NCBI GenBank assembly: GCA_964624465.1
Contig: CAZUZD010000267.1
Span: 1 to 8,891 of the forward strand
Reading direction: 5' to 3'
Origin: CAZUZD01 sp964624465
GTDB taxonomy: Bacteria > Planctomycetota > Planctomycetia > Isosphaerales > Isosphaeraceae
Length of the DNA stretch: 8,891 nucleotides
The translations under genes were made by a program, and so were the position numbers. The notes under the pieces were generated by a model that ran no database searches, was not told where the DNA came from, and saw only the letters and a program-made list of their open reading frames with translations. Shown here in pieces: positions 1 to 7,583 of the stretch. How positions within the stretch are numbered: position 1 is the stretch's first letter; every line of letters starts with the position of its first letter.

Positions 1-3000
1 GGCAGCGGCGGCGACGGAGGGGCCGGCGCCTCGGCTGGCGCACCGCTCGCGCTTCCCGGCGGCCGCGGGCGGCGACTTCCACGCCTTCGCCGATGGCGAG
101 CGGCCGCCGGCAGCGGCAACGGCGGAGCGGGGGGCAATGCGGGCCTGGCGACCGCGGGCGGTAGCCTCTCGGCCGACGCCGGGGCCGGGTGCCTCACGTT
201 CGTCGGCTCGCTCGACTTCCACGGCGGCGACGGCAGCGACGGCGGCCGCGGCGGCGACGGTGCGAATGCCGCCCGACCGGGCGGAGCCGGCGGCATCGGC
301 GGCGCGACCGGTGTGTCGCAGGACGGGGGTCGGGGCGGTCGGATCACGCTGCGCACCTCGACCGGCGCGATCGGGCTGGCCAACGTCCTGTCGCGGGGCG
401 GCATGGGTGGGTCGCAGACCACCGCCGGCGGTCGTGGCGGCAATGGCGCGACGGGTGGCAACGGCGGAGCGGGCAGCAACGCGGGGGCCGGCGGGCAGGG
501 CGGCCAGGTCCTGATCCTCTCGACCAGCGGCACGATCGTAGTCACCGATGACATCACGCTCGACGGCGGCGCCGGAGGAATCCAGGCGGCCAGGACGGCC
601 GCCGGCGCCGGGGGCAACGGCTCGATCTCGCGAGGCGGCAACGGCGGCAGTATCGGCAACGGTGGCGACGGTGCGATCGGCGGCCGGTTCTCGGCCGACA
701 CCTCGGGGGACGTGGCGATCACCGGTGCGATCCACGCCGACGGCGGTGCCGGCGGTCAGCTCACGGCCACCGCCGGCCGGGGCGGAATGGGCCGGCGGGG
801 GGGATCGGGGGGCGACGTCGGCAACGCCGGCGACGGCGGCTCAGGCGGCGAGGTCTCGATCACCAGCCGCGACGGTGCCGTGCGGGTCGATCGCCCGCTG
901 AGCGCCGTCGGCGGACCCGGCGGGAGCAATGCGGGCCTGGGCGGCGATGGAGGCCTCGGTGGTCGCGGGGGCAGCGTGGGCAGCGGCGTGGGCGGCGGCG
1001 GTTCAGGCGGGGCGGGAGGCCAGCTCTCGATCGCCTCGGGGTCCTCGCAGGGGGGCATCCCCCTCGACCTCCGCGGTCCGCTCCGGGCCTCCGGGGGCCA
1101 GGGTGGCGCCCTGACGGCGGCCGGGGGATCGGGCGGTGACGGCCGGGGCCCGGTGGCCGGCGGCGCGGGAGGCAGCCTGCTGAACGCCGGTGCGGGGGGC
1201 GGTGGCGGTCTGGTCCTCATCACCGGCAAGGACAGCGTCGCGATCGGAGCGCTGGACCTCGCCGGCGGCGCGGGGGGCGGCCTGACGGGCACCGGCGGGG
1301 CGGGCGGGCGCGGTGCCGCCGGCGGCGACGGTGGTGGACTCGGGGCGAGCGGTGCCGGTGGCGGCGGCGGGACCTTGAAGGTCGTCACCAGCCAGCTCCC
1401 GCCGAATCGTCCGGAGCCGATCGTGGTCACGTTCCACGATGTGATCGACGCCGGCGGCGGTGCGGCGGGTCGCTTCAGCGGCACGGCCGGGGATGGCGGT
1501 GACGGCACGATCGGCGACGGCGGCAACGGCGGAGCCGCGGGCAATCAGGGCAGTGGCGGCGGCGGCGGAACGCTCGAGGTCTCGGCGCTGAGCCTGCACG
1601 TCACCACCACGGGGGCACTGACGGCCGATGGCGGCGACAACGGCGCGCACCCGTTCCCGCCGGGGAGCGGACCGGTCGTGCCCGGCTACCAGGGTACCTC
1701 GGGGTCTGGTGGCGAGGGCGCGGGCCACGGCGACGGCGGCAGCGGCGGGCGCGTCGGGGACGCGGGGGCCGGCGGCAACGGTGGCACGATCCGCCTCTCC
1801 ATCCCGGGGGCCGTCACGGTCGAGGAACGCCAGGTCCAGGGCGTCACGGTCGACTCGATCGCCGCTCGCGGCGGCCTCGTCTCCGACAATCATGCGGCCA
1901 GCGGCCGGGGAGGCGCGGCCGGGCGGCAGGGGACGGTGGCGAACCCCGCCCAGGGCGGGAGTTCGGGCGACATTGGCAAGAACGGCAGCGCCGGCCGTGG
2001 CGGCGAGATCACCCTCAAGGGCGGTGGCGGTGACCTGAGCGGGACCGGCGTCGTGGTGGTTGCCGGCGGCAAGGTCCACGACATGTCGGCGCGTTCCGGC
2101 CCCGGAGGAGTTGCCGGCCGGATCGGCTCCGGCGGGCGCAGCGGCAACATCGGTGACAACGGCAGCGCGGGCCACGGTGGCACCATCGTCATCTCGTCCA
2201 CCTCCGGGACCATCGGGCTGAGCCCGTTGATCGTCGCCGGCGGCGATGTGGACGGCGTGTTCGGGCCGCAGACCGGCGACGGCGGCCAGGCGAACATCGG
2301 CAACGGTGGCAGCAGCGGCAACATCGGCAAGAACGGCAGTGGTGGTGATGGCGGGATCATCAAGCTGACCAGCGACAGCGGCGACATCCGCGGGATCGGA
2401 GCGATCCAGCAGGAGGCGCAGGCCATCTGCTACGTTGCCGCCGGCGGCGTCGTCGCTCCGATCGTCGACTTTCCGCTCTCCGGGATCACGCTCTACGCTC
2501 CCTCGCAGGCCAGGACCGGGGCCGGCGGTCGGACGGTCGACGGCAACGGCGGGCGCAGCGGTAACATCGGCACGAATGGCGCCGGCGGGGACGGGGGCGA
2601 GGTCACCCTGACGACCACCACGGGCAACATCGTCAGTCCTCGTGGCGGGATCGTGACCGCTGGCGGGGACGGCGGCACGTCGTTCAACCGGACCGGCGAC
2701 GGCGGCTGGACGGGCACCGGCATCGCCGGCAGCAGCGGCAACATCGGGCAGAACAGCGACGGCGGCGACGCGGGTCCGATCACGCTGAAGTCCACGTTCG
2801 GCGACGTCACCGTGGGCGGCGTGCTGATCCTGCGGGGCGCCATCGCCTCCAACTCCGGGGCCCGCACCGGCGACGGCGGCACGGCCACGAAGGAGCCCGG
2901 CCGGGGGGGCAGCAGCGGGACGATCGGCAGCGACGGGAAGTTCGGGCTCATGGCCGGTGGCGCCGCGGGCGACGGCGGCAAGCTCACGATCATCGCCGGT

Positions 3001-6000
3001 GGATCGATCACGACGTCGGAGGCCATCGTCGCGACCGGCGGCGATGCCGGCGCCCTGTCCCCGCTCCCGCCCCCGGGGTTCCCGTCAGCGTCGCAGGCCG
3101 GGCTCTATCGGCCGGTGACCGGCCATGGCGGCGACGGCCCGACGCGGGGCGGTGACGCGGGCCAGATCGGCCTGGCCGGCAGCGCTGGCAAGGGGGGCGA
3201 GGTCGTCATCAAGACGGTCGCGCCGCCCGGACCGACGCCCGTGCCGGCCGGTCCGCGATCGATCCAGGCGGATCGCATCCTCGTCAACGGCGGTCGCGCG
3301 GGCCACGATCCCTCGAGCTTCCCCGGCGTTGCGATCCCGGCAGGCGACGGCGTCCAGCGCGGCACCGGCGGCGACGGCGGCACGGGCAAGACCGGAGGCA
3401 ACGGCGGGGCAGTCGGCGGCGGCGTGATCGGCGGCAAAGGTGGAAAAATCCAGCTCTCCTCCCAGGGCGCGATCTCCAGCTCCGTCGACTACCGCGCCGA
3501 CGGCGGCGCCGGCGGCGACCAGGAAGGCCACGGCGGGCAGGGCGGATCGGCCACGGGCAACGGCAATGCCGGCAACGGCGGTGCAGTGGCGCCCTCCGGT
3601 CAGGGGGGCGACGCCGGGACGATCCTCCTGGAGGCCCAGGGGGGAGTGACCCTGAAAGAGCTCGGAGCGGCCGGCGGCACCGGCGGCGACAACCGCGGGC
3701 AGGCCGGCCGCGGCGGCGACGGCCGGACGAAGGCCGGCGACGGCGGGATGCTCGGCGGCGCGGGCGACGGCGGCCAGGGGGGCCGGCTGGTCGTGAAGAC
3801 ACCGCCAATCGTCACACCCAGCACGCCCGGCCAGGTCATCGACATCGAGGGCAACGGCCTGCTGGACTTCCGCGGCGGCCACGGCGGCCGGATGCTCGGC
3901 TCGGCCGGCGACGGCGGCAACGGCACGAACGACCCCGGCCGGGACAGTGTTGGCGGAGATGGGGGCAAGACCCTCGATTCCGGGGCCGGCGGCCGGGGCG
4001 GCTCCATCACCCTGGAGGCCCTCGGCGGCACGGTCCTCCTGCTCTCGGACGGCGCGAGTGTGCGCGGGGGTGACTCCGGCTCCAACTTCGCGACCAGCGG
4101 CGACGGCGGCCGGAGCACCGGCAGCAAGCCCGGCGGCAACGGCGGCGATTCCGGCGGTCAGGGCGACGCTGGCGGCGCGATCCCGTTCAACCCGCTCGTC
4201 ATGACCATCTCGATCGAGACCGGCAGCTTCGAGCTCCGCAGCAAGGTCACGCTCATCGCCGACGGCGGCGATGCCCAGGACTATCGCAACACGCCAGGCC
4301 ATGGCGGCAACGGCGGTGGCCGTGGCGGCAACGGCGGGGCCGGCGGCAAGACGGGGGGCGGCGGCCTCGGCGGCACGGTCAAGATCACGACCGACGACGA
4401 GCTGACCATCGACGGCCTGATCCGCGCCAGCGGCGGCCGTCGCAACCCCATGTCGGTCACCTCGGGCGACGGCGGCGACGGCGGCAACGCTCCCGGCAGC
4501 GGCGGAGGGAACGGCGGGAGCATCCTGCGGGCCGGTTCCGCCGGCGGCGGTGGCTCGATCGCGCTCAAGAGCTCGGACGGCCAGGTCACCAGTCCCGAAG
4601 GCACGGGCACGCTGCTGGCCAGCGGCGGCGACGTGGGCTTCGCGGAGGGCGCGAACCGGAACCCGATCATGATCGGCGGCAACGGGGGCGCCGGTGGGAA
4701 GCACGGCAAGGGGGGGTCCGGTAGCTCCACCGAGACCGGCCCTGGCACCGGGCAGGGGGGCACCATCACCGTCGACACGGCTGCGGGCATCGCCCTCCCG
4801 CGGTTCCTGGCCGACGCCGGCTCGTTCTTCGGACCCTTCGACGCGGTCGGCGGCCGGGGGGGTGACGACCGGGCCGAGGCGGGCGGCGGCGGCAACGGCG
4901 GCAACGTCGAGAACAGCGGCGACGCGGGCGCCGGCGGCACGATCCTCCTCAAGAGCGGCGGCCCGATCCAGATCGGCACGGCGTCCGCCCGCGGCGGCTC
5001 GGTGGGCGACATGACGGCCTCCGCAGGCGCCGGGGGCGAGCAACTTCAGGGCGACGGTCAGGGCGGGCAGGGCGGCCGGGCCGGCGACAACGGCAGCGGC
5101 GGCAAGGGCGGGACGATCAAGCTGATCTCCCGGGAGGGCGAAGTCCGGGCCACCGGCCCGCTGACGGTGACTGGCGGCTCGGTCGGGGCCTATCGGGCCG
5201 TCAGTGGCGACGGCGGTGCTGCGGAGCATGGCCAGGAGGGGATCGGCGGCGGCGCCGGCCGGCTGGGCGGCAATGGCATCGCCGGCGACGGGGGCGAGCT
5301 CACGATCCAGGGTGTCGACGACGTGACCCTCGAATCGGCCCTGCTCGCGGACGGCGGGGGCGTCGGCGGGGCCAGCGGCACGGCCGGTCGCGGCGGGAAT
5401 GGACGGGGCTCCCGGCCGGATTCCGTCGGGGGTGATGGCTCACAGCGCTCGGGCGACAACGGTCGGGCCGGGGCGGGCGGGTCGATCACGGTGACGACCG
5501 GGCTCGGGACGATCTCCACCCGGCTCGTCTCCGCCAGCGGCGGCGCGACCGCCGCTCAGGAGGGGACCGCGGGCGCCGGCGGAGACGGCGGCAAGAAGGG
5601 CGGCGCCGGCGGCGATGTGGGCGGCGGCACTCCCGGCGGGGCCGGCGGCACGATCGACCTGACCAGCGCTTACGGCGACATCTCGCTCGACGGCGACGTG
5701 CGAGCCGTCGGCTCTGCCGGTGGCGCCGCGCAGGGCGGCGCGGGCCAGGGCGGCGCCGCGAGCCTCAAGGGCGGTGCCGGCGGCAGCCTGGCAGCCGCCG
5801 GTGCGGGGGGTGCCGGTGGCACGATCACCGTGGGTGCGCCACGAGGCACGTTGACGACCCGCTTCGATGCCACCCTCGCCGCCGACGGCGGTCGGGGTGG
5901 CGATCAGTCGGGCCGGGCCGGCGATGGCGGCGAGGCCGATACGGCGGTGCCGGGCAGCGTGGGCGGCAACGGCGGCGATGTCGGCCCCGCCGGCCTCGGC

Positions 6001-6156
6001 GGCCGCGCCGGCACCATCACCCTCAAGGCCGCGATCCCGCCCGAGCGCATCAAGACCTCGACCACCCCCGGATCCCGCGGCGCCCAGAACGGGATACCGG
6101 GTCGTGGCGGCCAGGGCCAGACCCCAGGCCGACCCGGTCGGATCCTCCTGGGCTGA
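1..6156 (+). CDS. Giant glycine-rich tandem-repeat protein, probable surface/extracellular beta-repeat protein (5' partial)
   Basis: The frame is open from base 1 to the TGA at 6154-6156, giving 2,051 visible residues. No start is assigned: the GTG at 313 lies inside the repeats, so the true start is upstream of the window. Nearly the whole product is built of repeats of about 55-80 residues. Each opens with a beta-strand pattern such as TITLKSxxGxI, continues to a second hydrophobic stretch ending in (A)xGG, and then runs into a Gly/Asp/Asn loop rich in GDGG, GNGG and GAGG. In a hand-counted repeat (508-684) 19 of 59 residues are Gly. Only two Cys are visible (190, 2428) and aromatic residues are scarce. 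Alternating hydrophobic residues suggest a solenoid or beta-helix with polyglycine-type loops, comparable in style to hemagglutinin-type repeats. No enzyme motif, autotransporter barrel, LPXTG or PEP-CTERM signal is visible. The family is not recognised. A surface structural or adhesive role is inference. GGxGG composition resembles mycobacterial PE-PGRS, but no PE domain is seen and homology is not supported. Confidence 0.85.
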   Translation, partial: GSGGDGGAGASAGAPLALPGGRGRRLPRLRRWRAAAGSGNGGAGGNAGLATAGGSLSADAGAGCLTFVGSLDFHGGDGSDGGRGGDGANAARPGGAGGIGGATGVSQDGGRGGRITLRTSTGAIGLANVLSRGGMGGSQTTAGGRGGNGATGGNGGAGSNAGAGGQGGQVLILSTSGTIVVTDDITLDGGAGGIQAARTAAGAGGNGSISRGGNGGSIGNGGDGAIGGRFSADTSGDVAITGAIHADGGAGGQLTATAGRGGMGRRGGSGGDVGNAGDGGSGGEVSITSRDGAVRVDRPLSAVGGPGGSNAGLGGDGGLGGRGGSVGSGVGGGGSGGAGGQLSIASGSSQGGIPLDLRGPLRASGGQGGALTAAGGSGGDGRGPVAGGAGGSLLNAGAGGGGGLVLITGKDSVAIGALDLAGGAGGGLTGTGGAGGRGAAGGDGGGLGASGAGGGGGTLKVVTSQLPPNRPEPIVVTFHDVIDAGGGAAGRFSGTAGDGGDGTIGDGGNGGAAGNQGSGGGGGTLEVSALSLHVTTTGALTADGGDNGAHPFPPGSGPVVPGYQGTSGSGGEGAGHGDGGSGGRVGDAGAGGNGGTIRLSIPGAVTVEERQVQGVTVDSIAARGGLVSDNHAASGRGGAAGRQGTVANPAQGGSSGDIGKNGSAGRGGEITLKGGGGDLSGTGVVVVAGGKVHDMSARSGPGGVAGRIGSGGRSGNIGDNGSAGHGGTIVISSTSGTIGLSPLIVAGGDVDGVFGPQTGDGGQANIGNGGSSGNIGKNGSGGDGGIIKLTSDSGDIRGIGAIQQEAQAICYVAAGGVVAPIVDFPLSGITLYAPSQARTGAGGRTVDGNGGRSGNIGTNGAGGDGGEVTLTTTTGNIVSPRGGIVTAGGDGGTSFNRTGDGGWTGTGIAGSSGNIGQNSDGGDAGPITLKSTFGDVTVGGVLILRGAIASNSGARTGDGGTATKEPGRGGSSGTIGSDGKFGLMAGGAAGDGGKLTIIAGGSITTSEAIVATGGDAGALSPLPPPGFPSASQAGLYRPVTGHGGDGPTRGGDAGQIGLAGSAGKGGEVVIKTVAPPGPTPVPAGPRSIQADRILVNGGRAGHDPSSFPGVAIPAGDGVQRGTGGDGGTGKTGGNGGAVGGGVIGGKGGKIQLSSQGAISSSVDYRADGGAGGDQEGHGGQGGSATGNGNAGNGGAVAPSGQGGDAGTILLEAQGGVTLKELGAAGGTGGDNRGQAGRGGDGRTKAGDGGMLGGAGDGGQGGRLVVKTPPIVTPSTPGQVIDIEGNGLLDFRGGHGGRMLGSAGDGGNGTNDPGRDSVGGDGGKTLDSGAGGRGGSITLEALGGTVLLLSDGASVRGGDSGSNFATSGDGGRSTGSKPGGNGGDSGGQGDAGGAIPFNPLVMTISIETGSFELRSKVTLIADGGDAQDYRNTPGHGGNGGGRGGNGGAGGKTGGGGLGGTVKITTDDELTIDGLIRASGGRRNPMSVTSGDGGDGGNAPGSGGGNGGSILRAGSAGGGGSIALKSSDGQVTSPEGTGTLLASGGDVGFAEGANRNPIMIGGNGGAGGKHGKGGSGSSTETGPGTGQGGTITVDTAAGIALPRFLADAGSFFGPFDAVGGRGGDDRAEAGGGGNGGNVENSGDAGAGGTILLKSGGPIQIGTASARGGSVGDMTASAGAGGEQLQGDGQGGQGGRAGDNGSGGKGGTIKLISREGEVRATGPLTVTGGSVGAYRAVSGDGGAAEHGQEGIGGGAGRLGGNGIAGDGGELTIQGVDDVTLESALLADGGGVGGASGTAGRGGNGRGSRPDSVGGDGSQRSGDNGRAGAGGSITVTTGLGTISTRLVSASGGATAAQEGTAGAGGDGGKKGGAGGDVGGGTPGGAGGTIDLTSAYGDISLDGDVRAVGSAGGAAQGGAGQGGAASLKGGAGGSLAAAGAGGAGGTITVGAPRGTLTTRFDATLAADGGRGGDQSGRAGDGGEADTAVPGSVGGNGGDVGPAGLGGRAGTITLKAAIPPERIKTSTTPGSRGAQNGIPGRGGQGQTPGRPGRILLG
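64..102 (+). other. Local frame discontinuity inside the repeat gene (two compensating indels)
   Basis: In the main frame this segment reads as an Arg-rich stretch (RGRRLPRLRRWRA) unlike anything else in the protein. The +1 frame of the same bases reads GGDFHAFADG, which fits the repeat consensus and resembles the LDFHGGDG segment at about 211-234. Removing one G near 67 and adding one G near 98 would restore a continuous consensus that runs into AAAGSGNGGAGGNAG. The gene stays open either way. The segment could be a natural compensated double frameshift or two sequencing errors in a G/C-rich run. Confidence 0.55.
163..6156 (+). repeat. About 31 tandem protein repeats of ~63 residues plus a terminal half repeat
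   Basis: Dividing the translation at each GG-[TESKR]-[IVL]-x-[LIV] junction gives 31 complete units between 163 and 6012, averaging about 63 codons, and a last half unit from 6013. Example unit starts are 163 (SLSADAG), 340 (RITLRTS), 508 (VLILSTS) and 6013 (TITLKA). The consensus in order is: strand 1 [TSE]-[IV]-x-[LIV]-x-[ST]; a turn xxG; strand 2 [DT]-[IV] and several residues; [LIV]-x-A-x-G-G; about 8 variable residues; [AST]-G-x-G-G; then GG-x-GG-x-x-G-x-x-G-x-GG-x-GG. Repeats are diverged in DNA and variable in loop length. This means old duplication with drift rather than a recently expanded satellite. Boundaries are by eye. Confidence 0.85.
1960..2980 (+). repeat. Sub-array of closely related repeats carrying the SGNIGxNG motif
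   Basis: Six successive repeats carry almost the same loop: SGDIGKNGSAGRGG (1963-2004), SGNIGDNGSAGHGG (2140-2181), SGNIGKNGSGGDGG (2314-2355), SGNIGTNGAGGDGG (2557-2598), SGNIGQNSDGGDAG (2734-2775) and a decayed SGTIGSDGKFG (from 2914). The DNA is also similar, with agcggcaacatcgg recurring exactly or with one change. Spacing is about 175-245 bases. This motif is not found elsewhere in the protein, so the block probably arose by local duplication later than the rest. Confidence 0.7.
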
Positions 6157-6159
6157 CCC

Positions 6160-6202
6160 GGGCCCTGGCGGAGGTGGTCCGTCGATCCCGGTCCCCAGGC
6201 CC
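6160..6202 (+). terminator. Weak hairpin between convergent genes, possible terminator
   Basis: GGGCCCTGG (6160-6168) can pair with CCAGGCCC (6195-6202) with one bulged C and a 26-base loop. It follows the stop of the repeat gene by 3 bases and lies between two convergent genes, where a two-way terminator is expected. There is no T-run on either side, so intrinsic termination is unproven. The rest of the 93-base spacer (6157-6249) shows nothing else. Confidence 0.2.
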
Positions 6203-6249
6203 ATTGCGGGAGCGACCGCGGGAGGCACGGAGCCGACGGGTTCACCGCG

Positions 6250-6792
6250 TCAGAGCCGTTCCAGCCAGCGGGACGCGGGCAGGACCTCGCTCAGGAGCAT
6301 CTGCTGGGCGCAGAGGATGGAGCGGTGGAGTTCCTCGGCCGTGACGGCCCCGGCGGAATTGGAGAGGGGCAGGGTGCCGGTGGCGTCGCTGAGGAACTCC
6401 ACGGTGAAACCACGGTGGACCGCCTCGCGGGCCGTGGTGTCGCAGCACATATGCGTCATGTAGCCGGCGATGGTCACGGTGTCGATCTCGCGGTCGCGGA
6501 GCCAGGTCTCGAGCGGGGTGTTGGTGAAGCTGCCCGGCAGGGTCTTCTCGATCCGGAGGTCATGCGGCCGGGCGGCGACCTCGGGGTGGAGTTCCCAGCC
6601 CGGAGTGCCCTTCTGGAAGAACGGCCGGTCGGGCTGGGGAAAGTGATGCTGGACGACGATGATCGGGACCCGCCCCTGCGCGGCATCCATCACCCGCAGG
6701 ATCTGATCCAGGTGGCCGGCGGGGTGGGTGATCGGCAGCGCGCCGGTGAAGTACTCGTTCTGGACATCGATGACCAGCAGGGCACGGCTCAT
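6250..6792 (-). CDS. Isochorismatase-like cysteine hydrolase
   Basis: The product has 180 residues, normal for the isochorismatase-like superfamily (about 180-220). The family catalytic triad is visible: Asp9 in ALLVIDVQNEY, Lys83 in IEKTLPGSF, and Cys116 in GYMTHMCCDTTAREA, the nucleophile after the G-x-x-T element that precedes it in this family. GTPGWELHPE (62-71) is also typical. The Asp-x-His metal motif of nicotinamidases is not seen, so a nicotinamidase is unlikely. By family knowledge such enzymes hydrolyse an amide or ester through a Cys thioester in the cytoplasm; the substrate cannot be read from sequence. Cys117 next to the nucleophile replaces the commoner Val. I chose the ATG at 6792 because the family N-terminus begins at M-S-R-A-L-L-V-I-D, it has a GGAG 7 bases upstream, and it overlaps the preceding stop as ATGA. 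Longer upstream starts read in the neighbour's DNA and have no family similarity. It is the second gene of a two-gene operon. Confidence 0.88.
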   Translation of the reverse strand: MSRALLVIDVQNEYFTGALPITHPAGHLDQILRVMDAAQGRVPIIVVQHHFPQPDRPFFQKGTPGWELHPEVAARPHDLRIEKTLPGSFTNTPLETWLRDREIDTVTIAGYMTHMCCDTTAREAVHRGFTVEFLSDATGTLPLSNSAGAVTAEELHRSILCAQQMLLSEVLPASRWLERL

Positions 6793-7262
6793 GAGCGGGC
6801 TCCGGTTCCGGCCGCCGTGGGCACGACGAAGCTGAGGTGGTGGGCGAGGTGGATCAGCTGCAAGCGGTCCCACTCCTCGCGGCTCAGGGGCCCGAAGACC
6901 CGGTGCGGGATCACCGGGCCGGGCGAGGACCGGAAGTGCGCCAGCGCGGCCCGCAGGCCGTCGGCCTCCTCGCGATCGCTCAGCGTCGCACCCGGCATGA
7001 TCTCCGGCGGCCCGGGGATCCCCTCGGGAAGCTGGCCCGAGTCGAGGACCCGCTGCTTCTCGGCGGCGGAGACCCACTGCGACGGGTCGTGCGGGGTGCT
7101 CGCGGGCAGATCCACCACCCGTCGGAGCACGATGGCCAGATGTCGGCAGATCTGACCGAGCGACCAGTGCCCCACGGTGGAGTGGCCCTGGATCAGCCGC
7201 TCGACCTCCGGCATCACGTCGTCGAAGTGCTCGAACTGGAGCGTCCGTCGGCCAGCGTTCAT
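6789..7262 (-). CDS. DUF1569 / DinB-like family protein
   Basis: The product has 157 residues. The N-terminus RRTLQFEHFDDVMPEVERL followed by GHWSLGQICRHLA (31-43) is the DUF1569 signature, and the C-terminal part ends in LQLIHLAHHLSFVVP (134-148). DUF1569 belongs to the DinB/YfiT four-helix-bundle group, in which three His bind a metal. His41, His138 and His141/142 are the likely ligands here. The biochemical role of the family is unknown; some DinB relatives are thiol-dependent transferases, but that is not shown for this one. The start at 7262 (MNAGRRTL) is chosen because GAGG lies 6 bases upstream and family similarity begins at once. An in-frame ATG at 7400 would add 46 low-complexity residues and is not favoured. 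Its TGA overlaps the hydrolase ATG, so the two are probably co-translated. Confidence 0.85.
   Translation of the reverse strand: MNAGRRTLQFEHFDDVMPEVERLIQGHSTVGHWSLGQICRHLAIVLRRVVDLPASTPHDPSQWVSAAEKQRVLDSGQLPEGIPGPPEIMPGATLSDREEADGLRAALAHFRSSPGPVIPHRVFGPLSREEWDRLQLIHLAHHLSFVVPTAAGTGARS
6800..6803 (-). promoter_or_regulatory. Ribosome binding site of the cysteine hydrolase gene
   Basis: Read on the minus strand the sequence is GGAGCCCGCTCATG, with GGAG 7 bases before the ATG at 6792. It lies inside the end of the DUF1569 gene, which fits reinitiation at the ATGA overlap. Confidence 0.55.
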
Positions 7263-7268
7263 CCGCCA

Positions 7269-7272
7269 CCTC
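7269..7272 (-). promoter_or_regulatory. Ribosome binding site of the DUF1569 gene
   Basis: Read on the minus strand the sequence is GAGGTGGCGGATG, a good Shine-Dalgarno core 6 bases before the ATG at 7262. It decides the start between this ATG and the one at 7400. Confidence 0.7.
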
Positions 7273-7396
7273 GCAACCTGGAGTCCCGTGACACCGGCAG
7301 CCACCCGCATCCTCGGCCGGAACCACCCGGCCCGGTGGCCAGGCGAGACCCGAGTGTACCATCCGGCCGCTCGCGATCGGCCGGCTCCAGGGGCTG

Positions 7397-7421
7397 CCAC
7401 CGGAGATTGGAACCGCGGTGG
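7397..7421. repeat. Small inverted repeat (6-bp stem)
   Basis: CCACCG (7397-7402) pairs with CGGTGG (7416-7421) across a 13-base loop. It lies about 135 bases upstream of the DUF1569 start. A 6-bp GC stem can arise by chance at this GC content. Confidence 0.3.
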
Positions 7422-7583
7422 AGCAGGGGTATCCTACAGGCCCATCCTCTCCAGTCCACCCAGTGCAACGGTCCCGAAGTCCACTTCACCCGGCTCCATG
7501 TGTCCACCGCCGGTCGGTTCGAGGGGCCTCCGGGCGGTCCCTGGGCCGCGGAATTCTCCCGGCATCAAGGCGTGACGGGCCAG

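Noticed and set aside
313..315. GTG as the start of the glycine-rich protein
   Set aside because: The same frame is open upstream to base 1 and already encodes repeat units (for example from 163), so this codon is internal.
3085..5229. Very long minus-strand open frame (714 codons) and many other Pro/Ala/Arg-rich antisense frames over the repeat gene
   Set aside because: They are the complement of GGC/GCC-rich codons, where stop codons are rare. They show no domain, no ribosome binding site and a low-complexity composition, whereas the plus frame has a clear repeat structure.
1..6156. PE-PGRS, RTX calcium-binding, or collagen-like protein
   Set aside because: GGxGG composition alone resembles PE-PGRS, but no PE domain is seen and the strand segments differ. 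The RTX nonapeptide GGxGxDxxx is not maintained, and Gly is not at every third residue over long stretches as in collagen.
6250..7362. A 370-residue minus-strand protein fused upstream of the cysteine hydrolase
   Set aside because: The extra 190 residues are the DUF1569 gene read in a wrong frame; the hydrolase family begins at the ATG at 6792.
7425..7465. Promoter-like TAGGAT and TTGCAC on the minus strand upstream of the DUF1569 gene
   Set aside because: Each element matches the consensus only partly and they are about 26 bases apart, too far for a sigma-70 promoter.
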